Shown piece after piece: positions 51,677 to 59,210 of a DNA stretch of 59,210 nucleotides. Source of the DNA: a virus; the IMG/VR virus record IMGVR_UViG_3300035670_000236, positions 1 through 59,210 of that record; one strand, written 5' to 3'. Positions within the stretch are counted from its first letter, which is position 1; every line of letters starts with the position of its first letter. Below the pieces are notes generated by a model. The model had not been told where the DNA came from and made no database searches. It saw nothing but the letters and a program-made list of their open reading frames with translations. The position numbers were made by a program, and so were the translations under genes.

Positions 51677-52954
51677 ATGACAACATGCAGAAAGGTCGCA
51701 TTGGCGGCACTTTTTGTTATGATGACTGGAGGCGCGAACGCCCAAACTACATATGATTCTAAAACATTGGTTGATACAAACAATACTTCAACAAGTAACT
51801 CAACGGTAACGTCAAATAATACGAATACCAATACGTCTACTTCGACCTCAAATTCGACTGTAGATAGCACAAGTAATAATACAAACACAAACGTAAATAC
51901 TTCAACGTCTACTTCAACAAACACAAATACCAATATAAATCAAACAACGGTAAGTGGAGAGACAACAGTAAATAACGTCAACTCCGGAACAATGACATAC
52001 AATAACAATAATGTCAATTCCGGAACAATGACATACAATAACAATAATAACACCACATCAACAAATACAAACACAAACAATAATATTAATCAGAACATTA
52101 ATAGTGGAACTCAGACATTTAATAATAATAATGTCAGCAGCAGCACTTCAACTTCCACAAACGTGAATACAAATAATAATATTAATAGCGGCGACCAAAC
52201 AATTAGAAATGTTATGAGTGGTGGCACTAATAATACAAACGTAAATACAAACACAAACATCAATACGTCAACATCTACCAGCGATAATACTAATCGTAAT
52301 ATCAATACTGGTGACATGACAAATCGAAACATTAATACGTCTACAAGCACCAACGATAATACAAATCGTAATATTAATACTGGTGACATGACAAATCGAA
52401 ACATTAATACTTCAACTTCGACAAGCAATAATACAAATAACAATAACAATGTAAACACTAATACGTCTGACAATAGAAACGTTAATATTCAGCAGGGAGA
52501 AATGACAAACCGAAATATTAACGACACTACTATTAGACAGATTATGCCACCACCAACTGCGATTGCACCAGCAATGATGAGTGGAGGTAATAATGATTTG
52601 TGTACCACAGGAACATCTGGCTCAGTTCAGACACAGATTCTTGGTGTTTCTTCAGGCGGAACAGTTAGAGATTTGAATTGCGAAAGACTGAAGAATGCTA
52701 AGACACTTTATGACATGGGTATGAAAGTTGCAGCCGTTGCAACGCTATGTCAAGATAGAAGAGTGTTTGATGCAATGTGGCACGCCGGAACACCATGCCC
52801 ATATGAGGGAACAATTGGTGTTGCTGCGAGAATGGCATGGGAACAAAATCCAGATAAAATTCCAAAATCAGAGGAACCAAAGAGTGATGATTTCTATAAG
52901 AAGACTGGCTTCGGCGCTTTGCTTGGCGCTCTGCTTTTCGGTCTCGTTAAGTAA
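51677..52954 (+). CDS. Exported Asn/Thr/Ser-repeat protein
   Basis: 425 residues. Signal peptide MTTCRKVALAALFVMMTGGA-NAQ; residues about 30-285 are almost only Asn, Thr, Ser, Val, Ile, with direct repeats such as NVNSGTMTYNNNN (two copies) and NTNRNINTGDMTNRNINTST (two copies); then a Cys-containing conserved domain (CERLKNAKTLYDMGMKVAAV, ATLCQDRRVFDAMWHAGTPC) and a C-terminal membrane-like segment GFGALLGALLFGLVK. The repeat part suggests a beta-solenoid or glycosylated surface stalk. A GAGAGGAAATAA ribosome site precedes it. Confidence 0.85.
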   Translation: MTTCRKVALAALFVMMTGGANAQTTYDSKTLVDTNNTSTSNSTVTSNNTNTNTSTSTSNSTVDSTSNNTNTNVNTSTSTSTNTNTNINQTTVSGETTVNNVNSGTMTYNNNNVNSGTMTYNNNNNTTSTNTNTNNNINQNINSGTQTFNNNNVSSSTSTSTNVNTNNNINSGDQTIRNVMSGGTNNTNVNTNTNINTSTSTSDNTNRNINTGDMTNRNINTSTSTNDNTNRNINTGDMTNRNINTSTSTSNNTNNNNNVNTNTSDNRNVNIQQGEMTNRNINDTTIRQIMPPPTAIAPAMMSGGNNDLCTTGTSGSVQTQILGVSSGGTVRDLNCERLKNAKTLYDMGMKVAAVATLCQDRRVFDAMWHAGTPCPYEGTIGVAARMAWEQNPDKIPKSEEPKSDDFYKKTGFGALLGALLFGLVK

Positions 52955-54815
52955 GGCGCAAGACTTAGCAACGGGTCAATTAGACCCTACGCAAGTTTAT
53001 ACAACGCCAAACCTTGTTCAGCCTACGGTGTCTGGAACTAATCAGACACCATGGCAGAACGGTGTCTATCAAGATAACCTAACATGTTGGGCATGGGGTG
53101 ATCCTGGCTATTGCGGTCCAAATCCAATTGTGCGTCCTGGTGGCAACATAAACTTTTCTTTTGGACTAACAGACTTGTATCAAGCACAAGCGGTTGCGAG
53201 TGTTCTTCCTAATTCAGGAACAGGGCTTCGAGTGAATGGATATAACTTTGGGTTTACTGCAAAGAATGGTAACGGATGGGACAATGGACAAGTAGACTAT
53301 CTGAGTGCATACGTTAATTTCTATGACCCATCAGGTAGTTTACTTCGCGGCGACAACTACAATTTGAATTATAAGTTTGATTGGACAAACTTCAATTTCA
53401 GTCAGACTTTCAACACACCATATGCAACAAAAGATTTAGGTGATGTTCGTTATGGCTTTATCGGCGGCGACTCAAACTTTTGGGCAGGTCCATATGGACC
53501 CGAAATCTACAATGTTAATTTCAGTCTGAAGTTTTCTGTTGATCCATGCTTCGTGAATGTATTAAGTTCTCCTTCATGTCCTGGTTACTTAGAAGAATTG
53601 GCTAAACTCAATACTACACCTACTATCGCTGAAATAACAACAAACACAACTGGTACAGGAACTCAAATTGTAGAACCTGTAACACAAACTGTTTTGAGTT
53701 CACCAACTACTTCAACCACAACTATCACAGAGACTTCTTCACCCGCAACTGTTGTTTCACCAACAACAACTGTTGTCGCAACCACAACGTCTTCATCTGC
53801 TGCGCCAGCAACAACTGCAAGTCCTACTGTAAATAATCCACAACCTAAAGTTGGTGAAGTTAATGCATCAACTGCACCAAAATCTACAGTATCAACTTCT
53901 CAGATTCTAAGCATTATTTCTAAAGAACAAGACAGACTTGGTAGCGTAGAAAGAAGTGTAGTAGAACAAACTACACAGCAGGCGAATCAAGCGGCGACAA
54001 GCGCAACTCAACAAGCGGAAGCAGTAGCAGCACAAGCACAGTCACAAAGTATTGCGGCAAGTGTTCAAGCAGCAAAAGATGCACAAGCAACCGCGCAGGC
54101 GTCATCTAGATCGGCAGAAATGTCGATTGCAATAAATGCGCCTTCTGTAGTTCAGAATTCTGTTTTAATGAATTCACAAACAAATTTGGGAACAGGAATT
54201 AGATTGCCCGAATCTGCATCAGTCAATATAATCACAGATAATAATTTTAATACCGCATCGAACACTAGCACTTATAGACAATCTGTTCAACCTCAACAAA
54301 TTTTGCCACAGGTAATATCTATTGTGCCACAACAATCAATTCAATATCAGCAGTCGATAACATCTACACAAGAAAGCGGAACAATGACGTTTTCAGTAGC
54401 ACCACAATTATCCATAAGAAGTTTTTCAATTGATCAAAAAAATACAGAAACAAATATAACACAAGAAACTCAAATTGCAACCGTATCAACACTCGATAGA
54501 CAATTGCTTGATGATATACAAAAGCCAACAACTATACAAACAGAAACTAAAACAACAACACAAAAATCTTCCGTCAATCAAAAAGCAAAAGATAATGAAC
54601 TTGCTGCTGGAGTTAATCTAGCATCAATGACAACTCAACCCGTAGGATTTGAATTGTATATGAGTGCATTGCCTGATGGTCAATTCTACGCACCAAAGGA
54701 AATATATAAAGGACAAAAGAATGTTGATAATGCTAGATTGTTGAGAGGATTAACAGGGGGAAGTGATAGATTACATCAGCAGATGATCGACTCACAGTAT
54801 AATTTAGGTAACTAA
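52887..54815 (+). CDS. Exported repeat-rich structural/adhesin-like protein
   Basis: 642 residues from the ATG at 52887, which gives a clear signal peptide (RRLASALCLALCFSVSLSKA); it overlaps the previous gene by 68 nt. An N-terminal globular domain (about 40-230, Trp/Gly/Asn-rich, PNPIVRPGGNINFSFGLTDL) is followed by Thr/Ser linkers, an Ala/Gln coiled-coil-like part (TQQANQAATSATQQAEAVAA) and a beta-type C-terminal region. Translationally coupled with the Asn/Thr protein; both may work together at the host surface. Confidence 0.78.
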   Translation: MISIRRLASALCLALCFSVSLSKAQDLATGQLDPTQVYTTPNLVQPTVSGTNQTPWQNGVYQDNLTCWAWGDPGYCGPNPIVRPGGNINFSFGLTDLYQAQAVASVLPNSGTGLRVNGYNFGFTAKNGNGWDNGQVDYLSAYVNFYDPSGSLLRGDNYNLNYKFDWTNFNFSQTFNTPYATKDLGDVRYGFIGGDSNFWAGPYGPEIYNVNFSLKFSVDPCFVNVLSSPSCPGYLEELAKLNTTPTIAEITTNTTGTGTQIVEPVTQTVLSSPTTSTTTITETSSPATVVSPTTTVVATTTSSSAAPATTASPTVNNPQPKVGEVNASTAPKSTVSTSQILSIISKEQDRLGSVERSVVEQTTQQANQAATSATQQAEAVAAQAQSQSIAASVQAAKDAQATAQASSRSAEMSIAINAPSVVQNSVLMNSQTNLGTGIRLPESASVNIITDNNFNTASNTSTYRQSVQPQQILPQVISIVPQQSIQYQQSITSTQESGTMTFSVAPQLSIRSFSIDQKNTETNITQETQIATVSTLDRQLLDDIQKPTTIQTETKTTTQKSSVNQKAKDNELAAGVNLASMTTQPVGFELYMSALPDGQFYAPKEIYKGQKNVDNARLLRGLTGGSDRLHQQMIDSQYNLGN

Positions 54816-54816
54816 A

Positions 54817-55206
54817 ATGAAAAGAAGAAAGAGATATACCGATGAGGAATTTGAAATGAACGAACGTCAAATAATGTTAGAGAATGAAGACAAAAAACAA
54901 GATGCACAAAGGAACATGGCATGGTTTGCGCTTGCAGGTATGCTACTATATCCTTTTGCAGTAGTCATAGCAATTTGGTTAGGACTTGATAAAGCAGCAA
55001 CTATCTTAGGCGATATGGCAGCAACGTATTTCGTTTCTGTTGCAGCAATTGTTGCGGCATTTTATGGTAAAGAAGCATTTGTTTCTAGAAATGATCCACC
55101 CAAGCCAAGAAGAAGATACTATGAAGAGAATGATGAACCAGTTAGATATTCACCTAGATCATATAGAGGAACACCATTACCAAAACAAGAACAAGAGGAA
55201 CTATAA
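54817..55206 (+). CDS. Two-span membrane protein, holin candidate
   Basis: 129 residues: charged N-terminus, two hydrophobic segments (AWFALAGMLLYPFAVVIAIW; YFVSVAAIVAAFYGKEAF) and a charged, Pro/Arg-rich tail. This layout and its place in a short coupled cassette suggest a holin-like lysis role, but the family is not proven. Confidence 0.7.
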   Translation: MKRRKRYTDEEFEMNERQIMLENEDKKQDAQRNMAWFALAGMLLYPFAVVIAIWLGLDKAATILGDMAATYFVSVAAIVAAFYGKEAFVSRNDPPKPRRRYYEENDEPVRYSPRSYRGTPLPKQEQEEL

Positions 55207-55754
55207 TGTCAGAAAAAAACTTAGACGATGCAGTAGACAAGTTGGAGTCTGCGGTTGATCCCAATACTGTTATTAGTATTGGAGGATATAATTTTACTCC
55301 AGCAAAACTTATGATTGCAGGTACAATTGTTACCTCAGTCTTAGGTGGTCTATATGGTGCGTTTGAGGTATATAAAGATTATATGGATATGAAAGAAAAA
55401 ATTCAGCAGTATGTTGCACCAGACTTAGCAGAGATTTATAAAAAGATTGAATTGTTACAAGTAAACACAGACAAGACTATGGAATACACCAACGAAATCA
55501 AAAATGATTTAAAGGGTGATATTCGCAGACTTGAGAGTGTGGTTGAAAGTGTAGAACGTTCTACTAAAACAGATCAAAGATTGACTGATTCTGCAATGAA
55601 AGAAGTTCGTAGATATTCTGATACAACGATTAAAGAAGTAAATGCAGAATTAACAAAACTACAAAAAGAAAACGCAGCGGAGATTCGTGCGCTGCGTAGA
55701 GAACTTGATGATAAGATTAAGAAGGCTTTAGATAACCCACTTGCAAATCAATGA
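55206..55754 (+). CDS. Membrane-anchored coiled-coil protein (spanin-like candidate)
   Basis: 182 residues. One membrane segment (AKLMIAGTIVTSVLGGLYGA, about 33-52) and a long coiled coil to the end (LQVNTDKTMEYTNEIKNDLK onward). Start overlaps the previous stop by 1 nt. An i-spanin-like or envelope-tethering role is possible. Confidence 0.72.
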   Translation: MSEKNLDDAVDKLESAVDPNTVISIGGYNFTPAKLMIAGTIVTSVLGGLYGAFEVYKDYMDMKEKIQQYVAPDLAEIYKKIELLQVNTDKTMEYTNEIKNDLKGDIRRLESVVESVERSTKTDQRLTDSAMKEVRRYSDTTIKEVNAELTKLQKENAAEIRALRRELDDKIKKALDNPLANQ

Positions 55755-55846
55755 TACTTTACGATCAATACATTCGTTTGATGATTGTGATATGGTTTTT
55801 GCCGTATACCCTTATCGGATATACGGCAAATTCCTGTAAGCCTTAA
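55751..55846 (+). CDS. 31-residue membrane peptide
   Basis: Start overlaps the coiled-coil stop (ATGA). Opens MILYDQYIRLMIVIWFLPYT and ends LIGYTANSCKP, one hydrophobic helix with a late Cys. Third member of the cassette; converges and overlaps by 4 nt with the EF-hand gene. Confidence 0.58.
   Translation: MILYDQYIRLMIVIWFLPYTLIGYTANSCKP
55804..55830. terminator. Convergent-gene hairpin
   Basis: GCCGTATA/TATACGGC flanked by T on the left and A on the right, giving an 11-bp stem between converging genes; part of the 31-aa frame. Confidence 0.55.
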
Positions 55847-56139
55847 GCCTTAGTTGCTTTTGGCTTTCTGTTTCTAACAGCAGTCTTTGCTTTAACGGCT
55901 GCTTTCTTGACCTGAGTCTTAGCCTTTTCCGCTACAACTTTTACATCAGCAGCGTCAACTTTGCCGTCTTTGTTTGCGTCAGCGGCAACCTTAACTTCTT
56001 CTACTGTTTTCTCAAGCATTGCGCCTGCGTCTTTAAGATCGACTTTGCCGTCCTTATTTGCATCAAATCCGGTGTCGCGATTTGCATACCAAATTGCACC
56101 AAGAACTACAATTGCGATTAAAGCGATGATAATTTCCAT
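55843..56139 (-). CDS. Membrane-anchored EF-hand protein
   Basis: 98 residues: N-terminal membrane helix (MEIIIALIAIVVLGAIWYA), two calcium-binding loops FDANKDGKVDLKDA and ADANKDGKVDAADV (EF-hand/dockerin type), then a Lys/Ala-rich basic tail (AVKAKTAVRNRKPKATKA). Similar proteins occur in marine T4-like phages. Role unknown. Confidence 0.85.
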   Translation of the reverse strand: MEIIIALIAIVVLGAIWYANRDTGFDANKDGKVDLKDAGAMLEKTVEEVKVAADANKDGKVDAADVKVVAEKAKTQVKKAAVKAKTAVRNRKPKATKA

Positions 56140-56188
56140 AGTTTTCTCCTGTGGGGTAGTTTATTAGAAATAGTATTTATAAGCGAAA

Positions 56189-56962
56189 TTAGTCCCAAAG
56201 TCCGCGATAATATTTACCGAAAAGACGTAGACCATTGTCAATACGTTTAGAGTGTTCAGCATAACCTTCAGCATCAAACTTTGCAGTATGTTCAGGACCC
56301 TCTTTAAGTTGATAGAGTTTAGGAGTTCCGTCTTCTTTCCAGTCACTTACTTCGGTATAAAAGTCGTGTTTACCTGTATGAAATTGAGACTCCCAATCAC
56401 TAGACAATTGTTCAAAAGACCAAATCATTTGATCAAGAACCCATTCCCAACGCATGTGAGTGAGGTCCCATGCTGCTTCATCCGCAGCACCTTTGCTGTC
56501 AGGAAACAAATCTAGTTGGTCATAATCGTGTTCTTTATATGTAGTATGAAACTTTTCAGGCACATCTTCATCGTCAACAATTTGAGAACCGTGCTTGGTT
56601 GCTTTCAATTGCTTCAGCATAGGAAGAATAATAGGATTCAAAGTTGAATCCATGTTCCAAGTATCATAACGATCAATCTTCACATAGATAATGCGTTTTC
56701 TCTTAGATTCAATCCAAAGCAAAAACTTATAAAGAAGTGTCTCTTTACGATCTTCTCTATCTAAAAACTTTTTGGGATCATCACCTTTCTTAGGTTCAGG
56801 TTCTACACTACCATGTGCAAGCCATTCCCCAAAGTTGTGAACCCAATCTGGCGTTCTATCGAATCCATATTCATCCTTTTCTTTCTTTGCCCAAAAGCAA
56901 AGTTTCTCAGCAAGTTGGTATGGACCAAACCAATTTTTATATGGACCGATATAAACTTTCAT
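56189..56962 (-). CDS. Conserved phage protein (MKVYIGPYKNWFGPYQ)
   Basis: 257 residues from the ATG at 56962. The opening MKVYIGPYKNWFGPYQLAEK and WDLTHMRWEWVLDQMIWSFE are conserved in T4-like and other phages. Soluble, function unknown. Starts inside the end of the 50-aa gene. Confidence 0.83.
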   Translation of the reverse strand: MKVYIGPYKNWFGPYQLAEKLCFWAKKEKDEYGFDRTPDWVHNFGEWLAHGSVEPEPKKGDDPKKFLDREDRKETLLYKFLLWIESKRKRIIYVKIDRYDTWNMDSTLNPIILPMLKQLKATKHGSQIVDDEDVPEKFHTTYKEHDYDQLDLFPDSKGAADEAAWDLTHMRWEWVLDQMIWSFEQLSSDWESQFHTGKHDFYTEVSDWKEDGTPKLYQLKEGPEHTAKFDAEGYAEHSKRIDNGLRLFGKYYRGLWD

Positions 56963-57111
56963 TTCCAATCATCCTTTGCTTTTTCTATCTCATCCATTCT
57001 TGAAAGAATTCGTTTTGCAATATCACGAACCTCTTGCGTTACTGCCCACCCAAATCCTTCAGGATGATTTAGTTCCTTAAGGAACCATTTAATCTCTTCG
57101 TCAAGCCGCAT
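56959..57111 (-). CDS. Small protein (50 aa)
   Basis: MRLDEEIKWFLKELNHPEGF and WAVTQEVRDIAKRILSRMDE; helical. Overlaps both neighbours (11 and 4 nt), typical of coupled small genes. Confidence 0.68.
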   Translation of the reverse strand: MRLDEEIKWFLKELNHPEGFGWAVTQEVRDIAKRILSRMDEIEKAKDDWK

Positions 57112-57379
57112 CTGGCGGTTCTGGTTTGGTAGTACCATTGCTCTTTACCTTATTGTCTACGATCAAATGTAATGATGAAAAAGGTTTTGTATCAAACCAC
57201 TCAGGAAGTCTTTCTGCTATCAATTCAAGATGATAGTTATCAGGATAGTGTCGCAATACCCAAAGTGCTTTTCTACGAACATCTTTAGGCACTCTAGGCG
57301 TTTTCTTCGGGTCAATCAATTCGTAAAGAAATTCTTTACCGCATTTGAGTGCGCGATATCTTTCGTCAGGCAGAGTCAT
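57101..57379 (-). CDS. BPSL0761-family protein
   Basis: 92 residues from the ATG at 57379 with GGAGC upstream. MTLPDERYRALKCGKEFLYE and VRRKALWVLRHYPDNYHLEL match the BPSL0761 family, known from betaproteobacteria (named for Burkholderia). Function unknown; a hint on host range. Confidence 0.8.
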   Translation of the reverse strand: MTLPDERYRALKCGKEFLYELIDPKKTPRVPKDVRRKALWVLRHYPDNYHLELIAERLPEWFDTKPFSSLHLIVDNKVKSNGTTKPEPPDAA

Positions 57380-57839
57380 CTTCTTGCTCCTTCCAAGTAG
57401 TGAAGAATGCTTCTTTCTTCTTTTCGTCAGACCATGCGCGACAATAATCATTGTCTTCATCACAAATGCGTAGTGCTTCGGCTTCAGTTACAACACGATG
57501 AGAAACAATTGTCTCACCGAGATGTTTCTGAGAAAACTCTTTTGCTTCTTCCATTGTTACAGTATCTAGCGCCCATTCTGATTTATCTTTTCCGTAACGG
57601 TCTGTACCAGTAGGCACTTCAACTAGATATCGTTGACGAAATGTAGAGATACATTCTACCATCACCAGTTGTGTTTCAACTTTCTTACGCATAGTCCAAG
57701 TTCCGTCTTTGTTGTCAATCCATTCAATTGTGTCGCCAGTTTTCCAACCTGCTTGCTCTAGTATATCATCACTTAACGGGAGAATCAAGTCTCCTGTTTC
57801 GGGGTCTTCTTCCAGACTGATAATCCATTGCTTACTCAT
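57366..57839 (-). CDS. AbrB-like conserved phage protein
   Basis: 157 residues. EEDPETGDLILPLSDDILEQ and AGWKTGDTIEWIDNKDGTW resemble an AbrB/SpoVT-type swapped-hairpin domain; the rest is acidic. Common in T4-like phages. Confidence 0.78.
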   Translation of the reverse strand: MSKQWIISLEEDPETGDLILPLSDDILEQAGWKTGDTIEWIDNKDGTWTMRKKVETQLVMVECISTFRQRYLVEVPTGTDRYGKDKSEWALDTVTMEEAKEFSQKHLGETIVSHRVVTEAEALRICDEDNDYCRAWSDEKKKEAFFTTWKEQEDDSA

Positions 57840-58164
57840 AATGTAACTCCATAAACTTAGTTGACTCGGGCATTAGTTCCATCGATGCATCTTCACGCCC
57901 CTCAAACGTCTTTTCAAAATTTGCAAAGACACCTGAAGTGTATCCACTCATACCGTATGCATCTTTGTGACAACGATAAACACTACCACTAGACCCATGA
58001 AAAAGATAATAGTTTCCATCTTCTTCAATTCGTGTGCAACCACTATTCAGTTTCCATGAGTCGCTACCTAGATAGCCACCATACCAACTTGCGAGAATCT
58101 TATAGATTACTTCGCCATTGTGATTGAATTTTACCATTACCCATTTGTCAGGATTGTATTCCAT
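57832..58164 (-). CDS. Hypothetical protein
   Basis: 110 residues (MEYNPDKWVMVKFNHNGEVI), beta-rich with YKILASWYGGYLGSDSWKLN and CTRIEEDGNYYLFHGSSGSV. Looks like a conserved phage protein; function unknown. Confidence 0.75.
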   Translation of the reverse strand: MEYNPDKWVMVKFNHNGEVIYKILASWYGGYLGSDSWKLNSGCTRIEEDGNYYLFHGSSGSVYRCHKDAYGMSGYTSGVFANFEKTFEGREDASMELMPESTKFMELHYE

Positions 58165-58170
58165 AATATT

Positions 58171-58320
58171 CTACCAATGATGAATTATACCGGCGATGAT
58201 AAAAAAGTTTGTAATGATGTATATCGCAACAATTACGGTACGAATTATTGCTACTTTATCTGCATCACTATTTGCCGGAAATGCTTTTTCGCCTAGAGCC
58301 TTTGCCCATAACTTCCACAT
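58171..58320 (-). CDS. Small membrane protein (MWKLWAKALGEKA)
   Basis: 49 residues: MWKLWAKALGEKAFPANSDA then one hydrophobic helix (IRTVIVAIYIITNFFIIAGI). A familiar small protein of marine T4-like phages. The -10 of a consensus promoter abuts its ATG. Confidence 0.78.
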   Translation of the reverse strand: MWKLWAKALGEKAFPANSDADKVAIIRTVIVAIYIITNFFIIAGIIHHW

Positions 58321-58349
58321 ATTATACAATATCCTATAGGGATTGTCAA
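58321..58349 (-). promoter_or_regulatory. Sigma70-type promoter abutting the next start codon
   Basis: TTGACA - 17 nt - TATAAT directly followed by ATG. A transcript from here would start inside the 49-aa gene, so it may serve genes further down instead. Confidence 0.6.
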
Positions 58350-58636
58350 ATTGCCATTCTAATCAATCCAACGGTGTCAATCGTAGTTAGCAAGATGTAA
58401 TTAGCCAACATGCCAAATGATTTCCTAGTATAAGCAGCCCAAGCATAAATTGCACACCCAGCAATCCACAGAGGATAAAGAGCCAGTAGTGGGGGATTGG
58501 GCACAGTGAGCGCCATCGTAATGCTGCAACCAATACTGATAGCCCAAGCAAGCAACTCAGCAACAAACCTAAAAGGATGAGAGTTCCAGTCATCTTTAAT
58601 CCATTCTATAGTAGGTCGAAAAATTTCATTTAACAT
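58346..58636 (-). CDS. Conserved membrane protein (96 aa)
   Basis: From the ATG at 58636 (MLNEIFRPTIEWIKDDWNSH). Hydrophobic segments AELLAWAISIGCSITMALTV and LLALYPLWIAGCAIYAWAAY. Conserved in marine T4-like phages; function unknown. Confidence 0.82.
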   Translation of the reverse strand: MLNEIFRPTIEWIKDDWNSHPFRFVAELLAWAISIGCSITMALTVPNPPLLALYPLWIAGCAIYAWAAYTRKSFGMLANYILLTTIDTVGLIRMAI

Positions 58637-58637
58637 A

Positions 58638-59210
58638 TTAGTCCAAGTTGAATAACTGTTGCTGAGTTTTAACAAAATGCATACGAATTGCATTCCATTG
58701 ATCAAATATTTCAGCAGAGTCGTGTTTAACAATATACGTTTTCATTTTATTGAGTGCATCCAAGACTTCAACAAAATCTCCAACTTCAGACTTATATACA
58801 GAATAGTCATAAGGTTTCGAATGAACCTTAAACTTATCGTGATTTAAAATCAAAAAGGTAGAAAACATACGCTCAATAATAAATGGGAACATATTTAATG
58901 ATGCATCCCTCGAATAGTTTGCGCTACTCTCATAAATATTTTTTACATCTTCAGGCAATTTCTCAAGTGCTTCTTTTATCTTAATCAAGAAATAAAGATA
59001 TTCATTCCAAAAAGATTTTCTAGCCACAAAGTAACTACAGTATCCAGTATTTGCTTCAGTCATGAATGCATGAAGTGGAGTGGTATCATACCCTGCAATT
59101 TCTAATGCGGTTCTTGCAACTAAACGAATGCCTTTATGAAAATATTCGCCTTGTTCCCAAACATTATACGTCAATGCATTTACTGTTCGTGCGTGATTAA
59201 AAACCCAAAC
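58638..59210 (-). CDS. Hypothetical protein, 5' end beyond the window
   Basis: The frame stays open to the right edge (191 codons visible), reading VWVFNHARTVNALTYNVWEQ before the first possible internal TTG start, so it is treated as 5'-partial. Helical, aromatic-rich, with FIIERMFSTFLILNHDKFKV. Not recognised. Confidence 0.65.
   Translation of the reverse strand, partial: VWVFNHARTVNALTYNVWEQGEYFHKGIRLVARTALEIAGYDTTPLHAFMTEANTGYCSYFVARKSFWNEYLYFLIKIKEALEKLPEDVKNIYESSANYSRDASLNMFPFIIERMFSTFLILNHDKFKVHSKPYDYSVYKSEVGDFVEVLDALNKMKTYIVKHDSAEIFDQWNAIRMHFVKTQQQLFNLD

Noticed and set aside
51610-51933. Minus-strand Val/Phe-rich frame
   Set aside because: Mirror of the Asn/Thr-coding strand; no ribosome site.
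51766-52530. CRISPR-like or tandem DNA repeat array
   Set aside because: Repeats are in-frame codons of the Asn/Thr/Ser protein; no spacer structure.
1-59210. Integrase, rRNA, insertion sequence, CRISPR array
   Set aside because: Looked for; none seen.

Overview
The window is a continuous piece of a T4-like (contractile-tailed, strictly lytic) bacteriophage genome. The evidence is a set of T4 core genes in T4-like order or company: gp53- and gp48-like baseplate proteins, a gp4-like head-completion nuclease, a gp19/gp54-fold tail-tube protein, a gp26/gp51-like hub chaperone, gp32-gp59-gp33, and T4-type RNase H. No integrase, rRNA, IS or CRISPR was seen. Host clues (inference): the phage carries a PqqA-like peptide (precursor of the methanol/alcohol dehydrogenase cofactor PQQ), a beta/gamma-type tmRNA tag (ANDERFALAA) and a BPSL0761-family protein. 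A PQQ-using, possibly methylotrophic, betaproteobacterium is the best guess.

Layout. 1-11620: structural/morphogenesis genes, divergent around 4.03 kb, ending in a 1637-aa tape-measure-like protein with a peptidoglycan-hydrolase-like domain. The chaperone before it carries a -1 slippery heptamer. 11626-14650: gp32, gp59, gp33, a SleB-like cell-wall hydrolase. 14646-18665: a glycan/small-molecule modification block (GT2 glycosyltransferase, PhyH-type dioxygenase, NodB-like deacetylase, methyltransferase, RmlD-like reductase) containing a circularly permuted tmRNA and pqqA behind a perfect T4 late promoter box. 18662-32404: minus-strand metabolic and early genes (MazG-like, PD-(D/E)XK nuclease, PhoH, HAD nucleotidase, Gp88, metallophosphoesterase), many very small overlapping genes, and a set of exported/lipoprotein genes. 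32468-41072: an RNA-rich region with about 30 tRNA genes covering all 20 amino acids, an AhpC-SGNH-AhpD operon, a Ro60/TROVE-vWA (DUF2828-like) protein, two 2OG dioxygenases and several unexplained structured RNAs. 41266-51437: further minus-strand early genes including RNase H and a GIY-YIG nuclease. 51569-55846: a plus-strand late block with an extreme Asn/Thr/Ser-rich exported protein, a second exported repeat protein and a lysis-like membrane cassette. 55843-59210: small conserved phage genes.

How it works together. Early minus-strand transcription appears to use host sigma70 promoters: about twenty good TTGACA/TATAAT-type boxes, many in a repeated cassette (operator-like palindrome, GTTG/CAAC hairpin, A-tracts, -35, -10, shared leader). 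Late transcription uses TATAAATA/CTAAATA boxes. The tRNA array, tmRNA and Ro-like protein together look like a phage-encoded translation and RNA-quality-control kit.

Most unusual: (1) a complete tRNA-Arg(UCU) cloverleaf in circularly permuted order at 38980-39054; (2) four copies of a small RNA motif (7-bp closing helix, then TTCAGCAA, an insert, and GTT after the helix), one holding the permuted tRNA, two holding isolated anticodon-arm look-alikes, two lying upstream of the Ro-like gene; (3) two spacer RNAs with identical 10 bp / 1x1 mismatch / 10 bp helices anchored on the CCA of the upstream tRNA, echoed by the spacer inside the permuted tmRNA; (4) the phage pqqA. All foldings were done by eye.
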